This document shows, piece after piece, positions 1 through 7,332 of a DNA stretch of 16,192 bases (its first letter is position 1; each line of letters starts with the position of its first letter). A program made the position numbers and the translations under genes. The stretch is from DATJGF01 sp035495315 (GTDB lineage Bacteria > Verrucomicrobiota > Verrucomicrobiia > Limisphaerales > UBA8199). The notes under the pieces are model-generated. The model was not told the origin of the DNA. It worked only from the letters and a program-made list of their open reading frames with translations, and did no database searches. The DNA lies in NCBI GenBank assembly GCA_035495315.1, contig DATJGF010000166.1, positions 1 to 16,192 of the forward strand. The letters run 5' to 3'.

Positions 1-744
1 CGAGCCGCCTCCAGTGACGAAAGTCTGAGGGGACGATGAGTTTGGGCTTATAGAGACCCAAGCACTAGGAATTGGATTTCCTCCGGTTCCGACTAATGAG
101 AGATGTGCCGTAAAGGTGCCATTATTCTTCGGTGAGGTTACGTCTTGCGTGAAGCCGTTGTTTCCACCTGGAGCTATCGTAAACGACGTTGTGGTCGGAG
201 TGTAACTGAAGGTTCCCGCATCCGTAAACGTGGCCTGGGCCGTCAGCCCGGAGGCTTCGCCCACCGAGGTCAGTTGCAACGTCGTATTGAGGAGCTCATC
301 GCTGAAAACGAGCCAGGTGGTCGTGAAGTTGCCGTCAGCATCGGCGGTGACTTCCCAGGGCTCGTAGGCTGTGCCCGCGGCGGGGCCTTCGATTTGGATG
401 ACGATATTGCTCACCGTCTCGCCAGGTTGAAAGCCGGCGCCGGTGATATCGACGTAGGAGAATGGAGGGTAATCCTGTTTATCTGTCGTTACTGTCGCCC
501 CGGTGCCCGCATCTTGTGCGAAGGCATTGCCTACCAGCAGCAGCAGGCAGAGGCCTGGCAGCAGCAGGAGGTCGGAGAGGCGGCGGAATCGGGGTTGCGA
601 TTGGGCGGAGCGTGTCCTGATCAGGAATGGGCGGAAAAGGGGCGCTGGTCTATGCGCGGAGGTCCGCGCATAGAGGCCGGCGGCTGCTCCGGGCCGGTGC
701 GGGTTGTTGTTGGTTGAAGCGGTTGTTGCAGGCAGGTTTTTCAT
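1..744 (-). CDS. Secreted Ig-like repeat protein, N-terminal part (partial, runs off the left edge)
   Basis: The reading frame is open for 248 codons from an ATG at 744 to the window edge, with no stop. A GGGA about 8 nt upstream of the ATG may be the ribosome binding site. The protein has an unusually long N-region (about 60 residues, rich in Pro, Arg and Asn). A strongly hydrophobic stretch follows (DLLLLPGLCLLLLVGNAFA), then a probable signal peptidase I site (AFA/QD). The mature part starts with a segment of the type TVTTDKQDYPPFSYVDITGAGF..GETV. This resembles the Ig-like modules found in large surface or secreted proteins of Verrucomicrobiota and Planctomycetota. It continues with Thr/Ser/Gly-rich beta-type sequence. 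The most likely role is surface or extracellular; no enzymatic motif is visible in this part. The long N-region could mean that a more internal start is used, but no in-frame Met lies closer to the hydrophobic segment. Confidence 0.8.
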   Translation of the reverse strand, partial: MKNLPATTASTNNNPHRPGAAAGLYARTSAHRPAPLFRPFLIRTRSAQSQPRFRRLSDLLLLPGLCLLLLVGNAFAQDAGTGATVTTDKQDYPPFSYVDITGAGFQPGETVSNIVIQIEGPAAGTAYEPWEVTADADGNFTTTWLVFSDELLNTTLQLTSVGEASGLTAQATFTDAGTFSYTPTTTSFTIAPGGNNGFTQDVTSPKNNGTFTAHLSLVGTGGNPIPSAWVSISPNSSSPQTFVTGGGS

Positions 745-1275
745 ATCTGATTCCCAGTTCTGAGCTGCGGACGTTTGGTTAAGAATTTCCCTCAAGCCGT
801 ATTGGCGACGGAGGCGCGGTGTGGCCTCGGCCTTCTGGAGTGGCAGAGCGAGCAAAGCTGGCTGGGGAAAGAGTCGGGAACGAAATTCAGTTGCCAGTGT
901 TTCGAGGCAGACAGTTAGTTGATGCAGGGTGCTGATCATAATGGGTCCATTCGAACCAGGGGGTGGTCCTTCGCAGCGGTCATCGTCGGTGTTCCCGAAC
1001 TGACTCAATGGGGTTTGTGCTCCGTTACAACGTTTGAACGCAACAGATTTCTTTGCCCGCTAAGTTTGTAAACGCGCATCGGAGCATCGACAACCGGGGC
1101 CTGTACCAATTGTGACCCTGGGGGAAGCGCTGAAAATGGAGAATGCGGACGGTAGAGTGTGGAGCTCAGGAGGTCCAAAATCCGACACAAAAAATCCAAA
1201 TTCAGCGTTTCGTACATCGTCACAAATCGGGATTTAGGTTTTAGCAGATGCACAGAACGAAATGCAAAACAGGGG

Positions 1276-1300
1276 AGTACGGATTGGCATCCGTACTTTT
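1276..1300 (+). terminator. Possible hairpin terminator
   Basis: A perfect 9-bp inverted repeat (AGTACGGAT at 1276-1284, ATCCGTACT at 1289-1297) with a TGGC loop is followed by a short T-run on the plus strand. No plus-strand gene precedes it. On the minus strand it lies about 150 nt downstream of the RACo stop codon and is followed by a weaker T-tract. It could therefore terminate the minus-strand transcript, or be another intergenic foldback. Confidence 0.35.
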
Positions 1301-1396
1301 GCTATGCGCAGAATGCGGATATGGGTCCAAAGTCGAAGAAAGAAAAGTCGAGGGAACGCTCATCGACGCTGATAAACGCTGAGGAGAGGATACAGA

Positions 1397-1443
1397 GTGG
1401 TCAGTGGTCAGTGATATTCCTCGGACAACGGACCACGGACCAA
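1397..1443. repeat. ggtcagt / ggaccac word repeat
   Basis: Tandem ggtcagtggtcagt (1399-1412) is followed by the partly complementary cggaccac words (about 1423-1443), just downstream of the RACo stop on the minus strand. The same 14-nt string recurs at 5407-5420 in another intergenic space. Confidence 0.7.
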
Positions 1444-1446
1444 CTG

Positions 1447-3083
1447 CTAACCTGGGAATTGCATTTGCTCGACGAAGATTTCGTGAAACGTGGGGTCTTC
1501 GTTCAGCGAGACGTGCGTCGTCCTGGCGAGGATGTCGGGATAAGCGCCCCGATGTGTTTCGAGTTCGAACAACGCCATTTTGGCGCCAAGCAGCGCGGTG
1601 TTGCCTGCCGGTCTAACACTGTCTGGCGCAAACTCGAGCAGCCCAATTCGCCGTGCGCTGGCGTAATTGATGTAATTGCCGAACGCCCCGGCAAGGAATA
1701 CTTCTTTGACGTCACCGAGAGCCGCTCCCCATTGGCTGAGCAACAAGCGAATCCCGGCGGCAATCGCGCCCTTGGCCAATTGCAATTCGCGAATGTCCCA
1801 TTGGTTCAGGAAAACCGGGCCGCACAACGGCATCGAGTCACCCTTGGAAAAGCGGCCATTGGGCCGAAGCCATCCGAGGTCGAGCCCGCTGGCGGCGGCA
1901 TCCACCAGACCGCTGCCGCAAATGCCGCGTGGCGGAGCATTCCCGAGCACATGGCAATGCATCTTTCCATTTTCCTGATGGACTTCCGAAATTGCGCCGG
2001 AGGCGGCCCGCATTCCCATTGAAATGCGCGCGCCTTCAAACGCCGGCCCGGCGGCGGTCGAGGCGCAGAGCAAGCGCTCGCGATTACCGACGACAATTTC
2101 GCCGTTGGTGCCCAGGTCAACGAGGGCGGCGAGCGAATCCCGCTGATGTAATTTGCATGCGAGAATTCCGGCAAGAATATCGCTACCGACAAAGCCCCCA
2201 AGACAAGGAAGAAAATGAACGACGGTATCGCCGGGCAATGGCCACCCGAGTTGCCCGGCCGAGAAAAGCTGCAACCCGGGGGCCACAGGCTCGAACGGAT
2301 AATGTGAAAGCGGCTCCAGATCGATCCCGCAAAAGAGGTGGTGCATCACCGTGTTGCCGACGATGACGATGCTTTTGAGGTCGGCACCGGTTGTTGGCGG
2401 GGCTTCGGCGAGCAGCTCTTCAATTAAAACGCGAAGTTGGTCGTGGATGATGGCCTGCAATTGGCGTTGACCATTACCATGAACCTCAGCGGGAAACAGC
2501 CTCCTCTCCCCGGCCCTCTCCTCCGGGGGAGGAGAGGGAGCAAGACCCCCTGTGCCTCCACGGTTCATGGGTTCAAAGCGCGGAAGTCTTTCTTGCTGTG
2601 AGTTCTCACCCGCGACCGCGAATTCGACCCGGCTCATCACATCGGCGCCGTGTTTGGCCTGGGCATTGAGGGCGGTGCGCACCGCCAGAACGGCACCTGT
2701 GGAGAGGTCGAGCAACTGGGCAACCAGGGTCGTCGTGCCCAAATCGATTGCTACACCCAGGCCGGTTCGTGGCGTGAAGGCGAACGCTGAGTCATCGGTG
2801 AGGATCGCCGCCTCCCATTGCGCCAGATCGATTTTGAGATCGCCCTCGGCGTGTGCGCGGCAGGCCAGGCGCCAGCCCTGGGCCAGATCGTCGGGTGCGA
2901 GCCGTTGCCGGTCTTCTTCGGTAATCGGAAGCGAGCCGGCAAGAACTTTAATGCGGCAACCTTTGCAACGACCGCGCCCGCCACAAGGGAATTCAACTCC
3001 CTGAGCAAAAAGGAAATCTTGCAGTGGCGCGCCCCGCGGGACGGAGAGCGTCAGGTGTCGCGGCAGCAGTTCGATTTTGGCAT
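1447..3083 (-). CDS. RACo-type corrinoid-activation ATPase with N-terminal 2Fe-2S ferredoxin domain; start codon disrupted
   Basis: Proteins of this family (RACo/RamA-like, DUF4445 C-terminus) use ATP to drive one electron from a 2Fe-2S centre onto the Co(II) of corrinoid proteins, reactivating them for methyl transfer. The ferredoxin motif FPCGGRGRCKGC is encoded at about 2954-2990, followed by GWRLACRA and GDLKIDLA. The ASKHA ATPase half begins GVAIDLGTTTL (about 2725-2757). It continues with YGADVMSR-like KHGADVMSRV, VGNTVMHHLF, LVDLGTNGEIV, AAGPAFEGARISMGMRA, GICGSGLVDAA, DIRELQLAKGAI and LAGAFGNYI. It ends in the family-typical FVEQMQFPG. The open frame extends upstream to a stop at 3106-3108 but holds no ATG or GTG, and its only TTG (2742) lies inside the nucleotide-binding motif. 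The ATG at 3081-3083 gives the expected MPK start but is one base out of frame, so I use it as the likely ancestral start. About 31 residues are a palindromic-element insertion (see 2477-2570). No corrinoid methyltransferase gene is next to it in this window. Confidence 0.88.
2477..2570. repeat. 94-bp palindromic element inserted in frame in the RACo gene
   Basis: The 9-bp inverted ends CCATGAACC (2477-2485) and GGTTCATGG (2562-2570) enclose a GC-rich hairpin. Its arms are CCCTCTCCTCC (2514-2524) and GGAGGAGAGGG (2528-2538). On the minus strand it is read through as a low-complexity peptide (GLAPSPPPEERAGERR) lying between the conserved DVMSRV and VGNTVMHH blocks of the ATPase. The ctctccc/gggagag hairpin theme recurs in the intergenic space at 10613-10631. 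This supports a repeat-element origin rather than native protein sequence. Confidence 0.7.
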
Positions 3084-3108
3084 CAGAGCTCAGAACGGGG
3101 AGAGTTTA

Positions 3109-3362
3109 GAGTCCAAGGTCCAAAGTCCAAAGTCCAAAGTCCTCACGCGAAGGACGAAGAAGGGCATCACGCGAAGGGCGCGGAGGACGCAAAGGACAAA
3201 AAAGACGACATCATCACACCAAGGGCGCGAGGGACGCTAAGGGGAAAGAAATACGACAGCATCACACAGAGAACGCAAAGGAGAACAGGCACAAAGAGTT
3301 GCCGCTTTAGCGTCCTTCGCGTCCTTGGCGTGAGTTACCTCTTCCGCGTCCTTCGCGTGGCA
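3109..3362. repeat. Composite intergenic word-repeat foldback (gtccaaa and gcgaagg families)
   Basis: A run of (a)gtccaaa words (about 3110-3142) comes first. It is followed by acgcgaagg / ggcgcggagg / acgcaaagg words (3144-3290). Their inverse complement, gcgtccttcgcgtccttggcg, then appears (about 3310-3360), so the region can fold back on itself. It fills the whole gap between the RACo gene and the propeller gene and directly abuts the damaged RACo 5' end. I see no gene in it. Confidence 0.8.
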
Positions 3363-5312
3363 CTATCTCTGCATCCTATAGAATTGTATCGGGGCGTTGG
3401 TTGCGACGCTGGCCTGAAACAGTCCTGGGCTCAGTTGTGTAATGGTAGCGGCAGAGGTGACGTCGGTGTATGAACCGGCGGCGACGGGAGAACTGAGCAG
3501 TTTAAATTGCGATGCGGTATCCGATGTCTGCCCGCTGAAGGTCAGAACAATGTTGTTGCCGGAGAAGGCAACCTTGGTGAACACCGGCTGTCCTGGCGGC
3601 GGTGGCGGTCCGCCTCCGACCCGCTGGATTCGAAAGTATTGAATGCCGCCCGTATTGGGCACAGTAGCCCTGAATACGCCCGGACTGACTTGCGTGATGA
3701 TTGCTCCGGCGACTTGCGAGTAGGGCCCGATTACATTGGTTGCGCCGACCACCATGAAGGAAGAAATGGTATCGGTCGAGACGCCCGTGAAATCGATCGT
3801 GACAGTGGTCGCGGTGACGTTGATGCCCGTAATTGTTGGGGGCGGACCCGAACTGCCGCCGCCGGTGATTTGGATCGTTGCGAGCGCGGCAGTGGTGGAT
3901 TGGTTGGTTCCAGGCGGCGATACCGCGCGCCACCGGCCGAAATAATTATCGATGTAATAGAGATTGCCGAGCGCGTCCCAACCGCAGGCTGTGTCCGAAT
4001 GATTCGCGTCCCCACTGATCACAACACCCAAATCAACATTAGCCACCAGTGCCCCGTTGGTGGCATTCAGAACTTTGGTGTTGCCGTTGGCAGTCTGGAA
4101 CCCATCGAAGGTGCCTTGGAAGGAGACCGCGACGTATTGCCCGGTGGGATCGACCGCGATCCCATTCGCGCCGGCGTAGGTGTCATCTCCAGCCCCCACC
4201 GCCCAGTCGGCGACGAGTTCAGGCTGGCCGCCATTGGTGGAGGGATCGTAAGCCGGGAAACGGAAAACGCGCGGTGTAGGATCCAGCGAAGCGAAAACAG
4301 GTTGGCAGGCATACAGGTTGCCAAACCGGTCAACGGCGACATCAATCGGTCCGACGGTCAAGTTGGTGCCAGGGCCGACTACGACCATACCGAGATCATT
4401 GGTCGCACACAGCCCGTTAGTGCTGACCTTCCAAGTCAGAATGCCCTTGGATGCATTAGTACTGATATCAGCCATCCAGATTTGAGTATTGGTGCCGGTG
4501 CCCAGGATCGCCGGACCGCTTAACAGTGTTCCGGCGGGCTGATTGTCCTTGCGCAGGACATACGCCAGCGAGTTGCTCGACATTAGTGGATCCCAGCGCA
4601 AAACCTGGCCCCCCTGTGCGAGGTCATCGACGTAAACAAAGTCATCGTCCGAGACCGCGACCTTCCACGGGCTGGTGCCGGAATCGGACCAGCTATACCC
4701 ATCAACACCGGAGCTCGAGCCACCCTCGTCGGCCTCCTTTGCGTCAGCGTTCAATTTGATGATCCCAACCAGGTCGCCAGCGACTGGATTCTCGTTCCCG
4801 GAACCCTGCGCGTTGGCGACGAAGATCCGGCCGTAAAACGGGCTCGTGGGATTGCGATCAACGGCGATGCCTTCGCCGAAGTAGACATAGGTGCCATCGA
4901 GGAAATCGCCGCGATCATCCACGGTGGTGTGCGTCCAGTGGGTGTAGCCGGCTGAAGCCGCCGTAATGGCGACCTGGTAGGTACCGGCGGGGACCTGATT
5001 CGAGTTGTTGTCGAGTCCGTCCCACATCACCGTGTTCAGGCCTTGCGCGGTGCTGCCGGAGTCGGTGAGGTCGATCCGGCGTACCACATTTTGGCCCGAG
5101 AGGATGTCGATATCGACGCGGGTGGCGGGTTCGTTCAGTCGGTAGCTGATTTTGACGCTTGAGCCGGCGGGACTGACGATATTGGTGACTCCATCATTGA
5201 GCTCGATATAGGTTGCGTAAACGTTGGCGCGGGAAGAAGTCGTCAGGAGACCAACCGCTAAGAGGACCAGGATTATTTGGAGGGTCCAACTCGAACTGTG
5301 CTTAAATTTCAT
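3363..5312 (-). CDS. Secreted FlgD-Ig / beta-propeller protein with two C-terminal repeat domains
   Basis: I choose the ATG at 5312 (649 aa) rather than a TTG at 5354 because it gives a clean signal peptide: MKFKHSSSW, then a hydrophobic core, then SSRA/NV at about residue 29. Residues about 45-120 resemble a FlgD-type Ig fold, with YRLNEPATRVDIDI and then MWDGLDNNSNQVPAGTYQV. Residues about 140-480 read as NHL/SMP-like propeller blades, with repeated motifs such as GIAVDRNP, DVAVDRFGNLYA, GIAVDPTGQYVA and WDALGNLYYIDN. Two tandem modules follow, 491-564 and 576-649. Each ends ...ITQ.SPG.F.A.V......FYR(I/M)Q, and they are joined by a Gly/Pro linker. The protein should be exported, as a surface or extracellular binding protein. 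No catalytic motif is evident. The C-terminal module is of a kind often found at the end of verrucomicrobial exported proteins and may have an anchoring or sorting role (inference). Confidence 0.88.
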   Translation of the reverse strand: MKFKHSSSWTLQIILVLLAVGLLTTSSRANVYATYIELNDGVTNIVSPAGSSVKISYRLNEPATRVDIDILSGQNVVRRIDLTDSGSTAQGLNTVMWDGLDNNSNQVPAGTYQVAITAASAGYTHWTHTTVDDRGDFLDGTYVYFGEGIAVDRNPTSPFYGRIFVANAQGSGNENPVAGDLVGIIKLNADAKEADEGGSSSGVDGYSWSDSGTSPWKVAVSDDDFVYVDDLAQGGQVLRWDPLMSSNSLAYVLRKDNQPAGTLLSGPAILGTGTNTQIWMADISTNASKGILTWKVSTNGLCATNDLGMVVVGPGTNLTVGPIDVAVDRFGNLYACQPVFASLDPTPRVFRFPAYDPSTNGGQPELVADWAVGAGDDTYAGANGIAVDPTGQYVAVSFQGTFDGFQTANGNTKVLNATNGALVANVDLGVVISGDANHSDTACGWDALGNLYYIDNYFGRWRAVSPPGTNQSTTAALATIQITGGGSSGPPPTITGINVTATTVTIDFTGVSTDTISSFMVVGATNVIGPYSQVAGAIITQVSPGVFRATVPNTGGIQYFRIQRVGGGPPPPPGQPVFTKVAFSGNNIVLTFSGQTSDTASQFKLLSSPVAAGSYTDVTSAATITQLSPGLFQASVATNAPIQFYRMQR

Positions 5313-5397
5313 AACGGATCTGTCATTTGGCGGCGGAATTCGGGCCGCTGCCAAGCCGCGATCTTTTAGCAGGTGTAGCGAAAGTCACAATATAAAT

Positions 5398-5500
5398 AAG
5401 TCCAAAGGTCAGTGGTCAGTTGACCGTCCCGTTGGGTTCCACTGACGACTGAGCACCGACCACTGGCGACCGACCACTGACGACTGGCCACTTTGGACTT
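5398..5500. repeat. ggtcagt-type foldback with perfect 10-bp ends
   Basis: AAGTCCAAAG (5398-5407) is mirrored exactly by CTTTGGACTT (5491-5500). Inside, ggtcagtggtcagt faces several accactgacgact words. The right end overlaps the stop codon of the DUF1326 gene (5499-5501, minus strand), so the structure forms right where that reading frame ends. It may act as a transcript 3' end. It shares the gtccaaa word with 3110-3142 and the ggtcagt word with 1399-1412. Confidence 0.75.
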
Positions 5501-6245
5501 ACTTCTTCATCTGCTCGATTTTCTTTGCCATCTCGGCTTCGAATTTGGCGTATTCCTTGTTGTCGGTCTGGAATTTATTGCGCATGTAGTTGGACCCTTC
5601 GTAATTCCAGTCCTGGCCGGCGTCCTTGTAGGTCAGCCTGGTGGTTTCGCCTTGCAAATAACTTTTGTGAGTGGGATCGGCCAAGGGGGGATTGGTAACC
5701 TTCGGCGCACCGGTATAGCCGCCTTCGAGCAAATGTCCCGAACACAAGGCATAGTTTCCGACGGTGGTTGTGTGCTCCGGGCCGTCTACTTTTCGAGTGA
5801 TCGGCACATAACGATATTCAACCGATTTTGCTCCGCGTGGGAAAAAGTGCGTGGCGAGGTCTTTGAGCGCCGCCCGTTGCTCGTCGTTGGCTCGTTCGTC
5901 AATATAAACGTATTCGAAATTCCAGTTCCCGAATGACTCGAACATGCTTTTTCGCTCGGGACTTTGAACAAAATCAGCGACGGCCAGACCGTCCAGGGGG
6001 GTCTTACCATAATGTCCTTTGGAAATAAATATGATCTGCGCCCCATCACAGGTCATGCGCGACGGCAAGGACTTGAACCAACACGGACAGGCCGCTCGGC
6101 AGGAACACGCTTCTTCGAGTTCGCCGGTCACCTTCCAGGAAGTCTGCTCGGCGGCCACCAACCGCGAGCCAGGTTGCCCGAGCGTGACCAGGGTACAACC
6201 GGTCAAAACCAACGTGAGCTTTTCGATCGCGGAGAATGGTTTCAT
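5499..6245 (-). CDS. Exported DUF1326-family protein
   Basis: This 248-aa protein carries the DUF1326 signature soon after the signal sequence: WKVTGELEEACSCRAACPCW, followed by SRMTCDGAQ. The family's cysteines are at about residues 47, 49, 53, 55 and 66, arranged as in a metal-binding or thiol site. The family's function is not established. The N-terminus has a hydrophobic stretch. The sequence LTGC at residues 14-17 would fit a lipoprotein signal, and AA/EQ at about 31-33 would fit signal peptidase I, so export is likely but the type is open. The C-terminus is a Lys/Glu-rich helix. The start ATG at 6245 has a good AAGGA about 7 nt upstream. It is the first of the minus-strand genes next to the divergent gene at 6544. 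Confidence 0.85.
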   Translation of the reverse strand: MKPFSAIEKLTLVLTGCTLVTLGQPGSRLVAAEQTSWKVTGELEEACSCRAACPCWFKSLPSRMTCDGAQIIFISKGHYGKTPLDGLAVADFVQSPERKSMFESFGNWNFEYVYIDERANDEQRAALKDLATHFFPRGAKSVEYRYVPITRKVDGPEHTTTVGNYALCSGHLLEGGYTGAPKVTNPPLADPTHKSYLQGETTRLTYKDAGQDWNYEGSNYMRNKFQTDNKEYAKFEAEMAKKIEQMKK

Positions 6246-6543
6246 AAGTGTCCTTCGATTTTTGGTTTATTGGGACTAATTAACGAAGGCCGGGAGGCCG
6301 AGCAAGATCTTTGTAGGGAACTGCCAAGCATCGAACATTGAATTGAGCAATTGAACACCGAACACAGAAGGCTCGCGATATTCAAGGCTCGTCGTTTGGC
6401 GTGTTCAGCACCAACTGCTGCTAGGGTCCATCTCATAAATGGTAGGGCCCGCTCGCCGAGCGGGCCGATCCCATTGTGTGCAGGAAAGCGGACGGCTCGG
6501 CGAGCCGTCCCTGCCAAAGGAAGCCTGCGTCGGCGTTCACGAG
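6246..6543. other. Divergent intergenic region with twin palindromes
   Basis: This space separates the divergent DUF1326 gene and the unrecognised gene at 6544, so promoters for both should lie here. It contains a short run of gaacattgaa/gaacaccgaac words (about 6331-6366) and the twin GC-rich palindromes at 6446-6510. I see no coding sequence that I believe. Confidence 0.5.
6441..6516. repeat. Twin GC-rich palindromes (double-hairpin element)
   Basis: Hairpin 1 has arms GGCCCGCTCG (6446-6455) and CGAGCGGGCC (6457-6466). Hairpin 2 has arms GGACGGCTCG (6490-6499) and CGAGCCGTCC (6501-6510). Each is perfect over 10 bp with a single central base. Outer GGTAGGG and CCCTGCC can pair with one wobble, enclosing both hairpins. 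The element ends 28 nt before the ATG of the next gene. Confidence 0.75.
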
Positions 6544-7131
6544 ATGAGTTCTAGGGTCTATACCTACCTGCGCCAATGGCCAGTTGCGGGAGTAATCTCG
6601 GTCCAATCTATGCCACCAAAAAGCTCACGCTCAACGAAGCTGTCGCGGAAGGTTAGCCGGCGTGCGGTCAGCGCAACCTCCGACAATGGTAACAATGCAA
6701 AACCGAGAAAAGTTGCGGATCGAGATGAATCATTGGCCGCATTGGTGCCGTTCTGGCAAAACCTGGAACTCATTACGCAGTATCAGCAGAAGATCATGCA
6801 AAACCTGATGCCTCCGGGGTGGGCTGCGTGGCACGAACTGATTCGCCTGGCTCCCAGCCGCTTGTCCCAGTCAATTTTGCCTTGGTCATTTTCCGCCTTC
6901 CAGTTTACCAATGAAATCCAAGGCGACCCTGAAATTGAATATAAAATCCTGACGCGCGTCGCCGGTTACGGCAGCCAATTAGGGACGATCATGGATTTTC
7001 TCGAGGTGATGGCCAAACGGATTCATCCCCAGCTGACTAGCGGCCAGACCAATCCTGATCTGTTGAAGGTCCTTAAGTTTTATGACTTGCTGCAAAAAAT
7101 CGACAAGGCCAAAACCAACCCAGATCTTTAG
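6544..7131 (+). CDS. Unrecognised basic protein, 195 aa
   Basis: I do not recognise a family. The frame continues upstream to an ATG at 6439, but that stretch is palindromic repeat DNA, so the start is either ATG 6544 (MSSRVYTYLRQ) or ATG 6610 (MPPKSSRSTK). Neither has a convincing ribosome site. From 6610 the protein begins with about 40 residues rich in Lys, Arg and Ser, probably disordered. A helical, hydrophobic-periodic domain follows (LVPFWQNLELITQYQQKIMQ, PPGWAAWHELIRLAPSRL, GSQLGTIMDFLEVMAKRI). No signal peptide or membrane segment is visible. The motif TNPDL occurs twice near the C-terminus, the second copy at the very end. It precedes the pilus ATPase block in the same direction, but a 200-bp gap with a possible promoter separates them, so a pilus role is not implied. 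Confidence 0.65.
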   Translation: MSSRVYTYLRQWPVAGVISVQSMPPKSSRSTKLSRKVSRRAVSATSDNGNNAKPRKVADRDESLAALVPFWQNLELITQYQQKIMQNLMPPGWAAWHELIRLAPSRLSQSILPWSFSAFQFTNEIQGDPEIEYKILTRVAGYGSQLGTIMDFLEVMAKRIHPQLTSGQTNPDLLKVLKFYDLLQKIDKAKTNPDL

Positions 7132-7260
7132 CACACACGCCATTGAGCGGTGAACGTGCCACCAGCGTTTTATTAAGACGCAGCCTTCCGATTAACTTGG
7201 ACTGCGTGTATTTGGGCAAGACGTCCCCTAAGACAAGGATTAATCCGGCACCGCTCTGCA

Positions 7261-7288
7261 TTGACATTGCGAACCGGGACAGTACTCT
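7261..7288 (+). promoter_or_regulatory. Possible sigma-70 type promoter upstream of pilB-1
   Basis: A perfect TTGACA (7261-7266) is followed after 16 nt by TACTCT (7283-7288), only a weak -10. It is placed 45-70 nt before the GTG start of the first ATPase gene. It rests mainly on the -35 match. Confidence 0.3.
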
Positions 7289-7332
7289 GTTTTTGTAACT
7301 CTTCACGGCAAACGTGTTAAACTGAGTAGATT

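Larger units (their letters stand above)
745..1446. other. Gene-poor spacer between the Ig-like gene and the RACo gene
   Basis: I see no convincing coding region in these 700 bases. Short open frames exist on both strands but have no recognisable domains and no good ribosome sites. The stretch holds a perfect 9-bp hairpin at 1276-1297, a piece with verrucomicrobial repeat-like wording (gacgctgataaacgctgag, around 1364-1382) and a cluster of ggtcagt/ggaccac words at 1397-1443. The promoter of the minus-strand gene starting at 744 should lie in the left half, but I cannot place it. Confidence 0.5.

Noticed and set aside
145..717. Plus-strand open frame of 190 codons
   Set aside because: It is antisense to the secreted Ig-like gene, whose frame has a signal peptide and a recognisable module.
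1159..2022. Plus-strand open frame of 287 codons
   Set aside because: It overlaps the spacer and the well-conserved RACo C-terminus on the opposite strand and has no domain of its own.
3109..3362. CRISPR array
   Set aside because: The repeats are 6-10 nt words without constant repeat length or unique spacers, and no cas gene is present; the same holds for the other word-repeat blocks.
3507..4523. Plus-strand open frame of 338 codons
   Set aside because: It is antisense to the propeller gene, which has a signal peptide and repeated domains; the product looks like shadow sequence.
7249..7263. Sigma-54-like GGCAC...TGCA upstream of pilB-1
   Set aside because: The spacing between the GG and GC elements is one base short of the consensus and the flanking bases match poorly.
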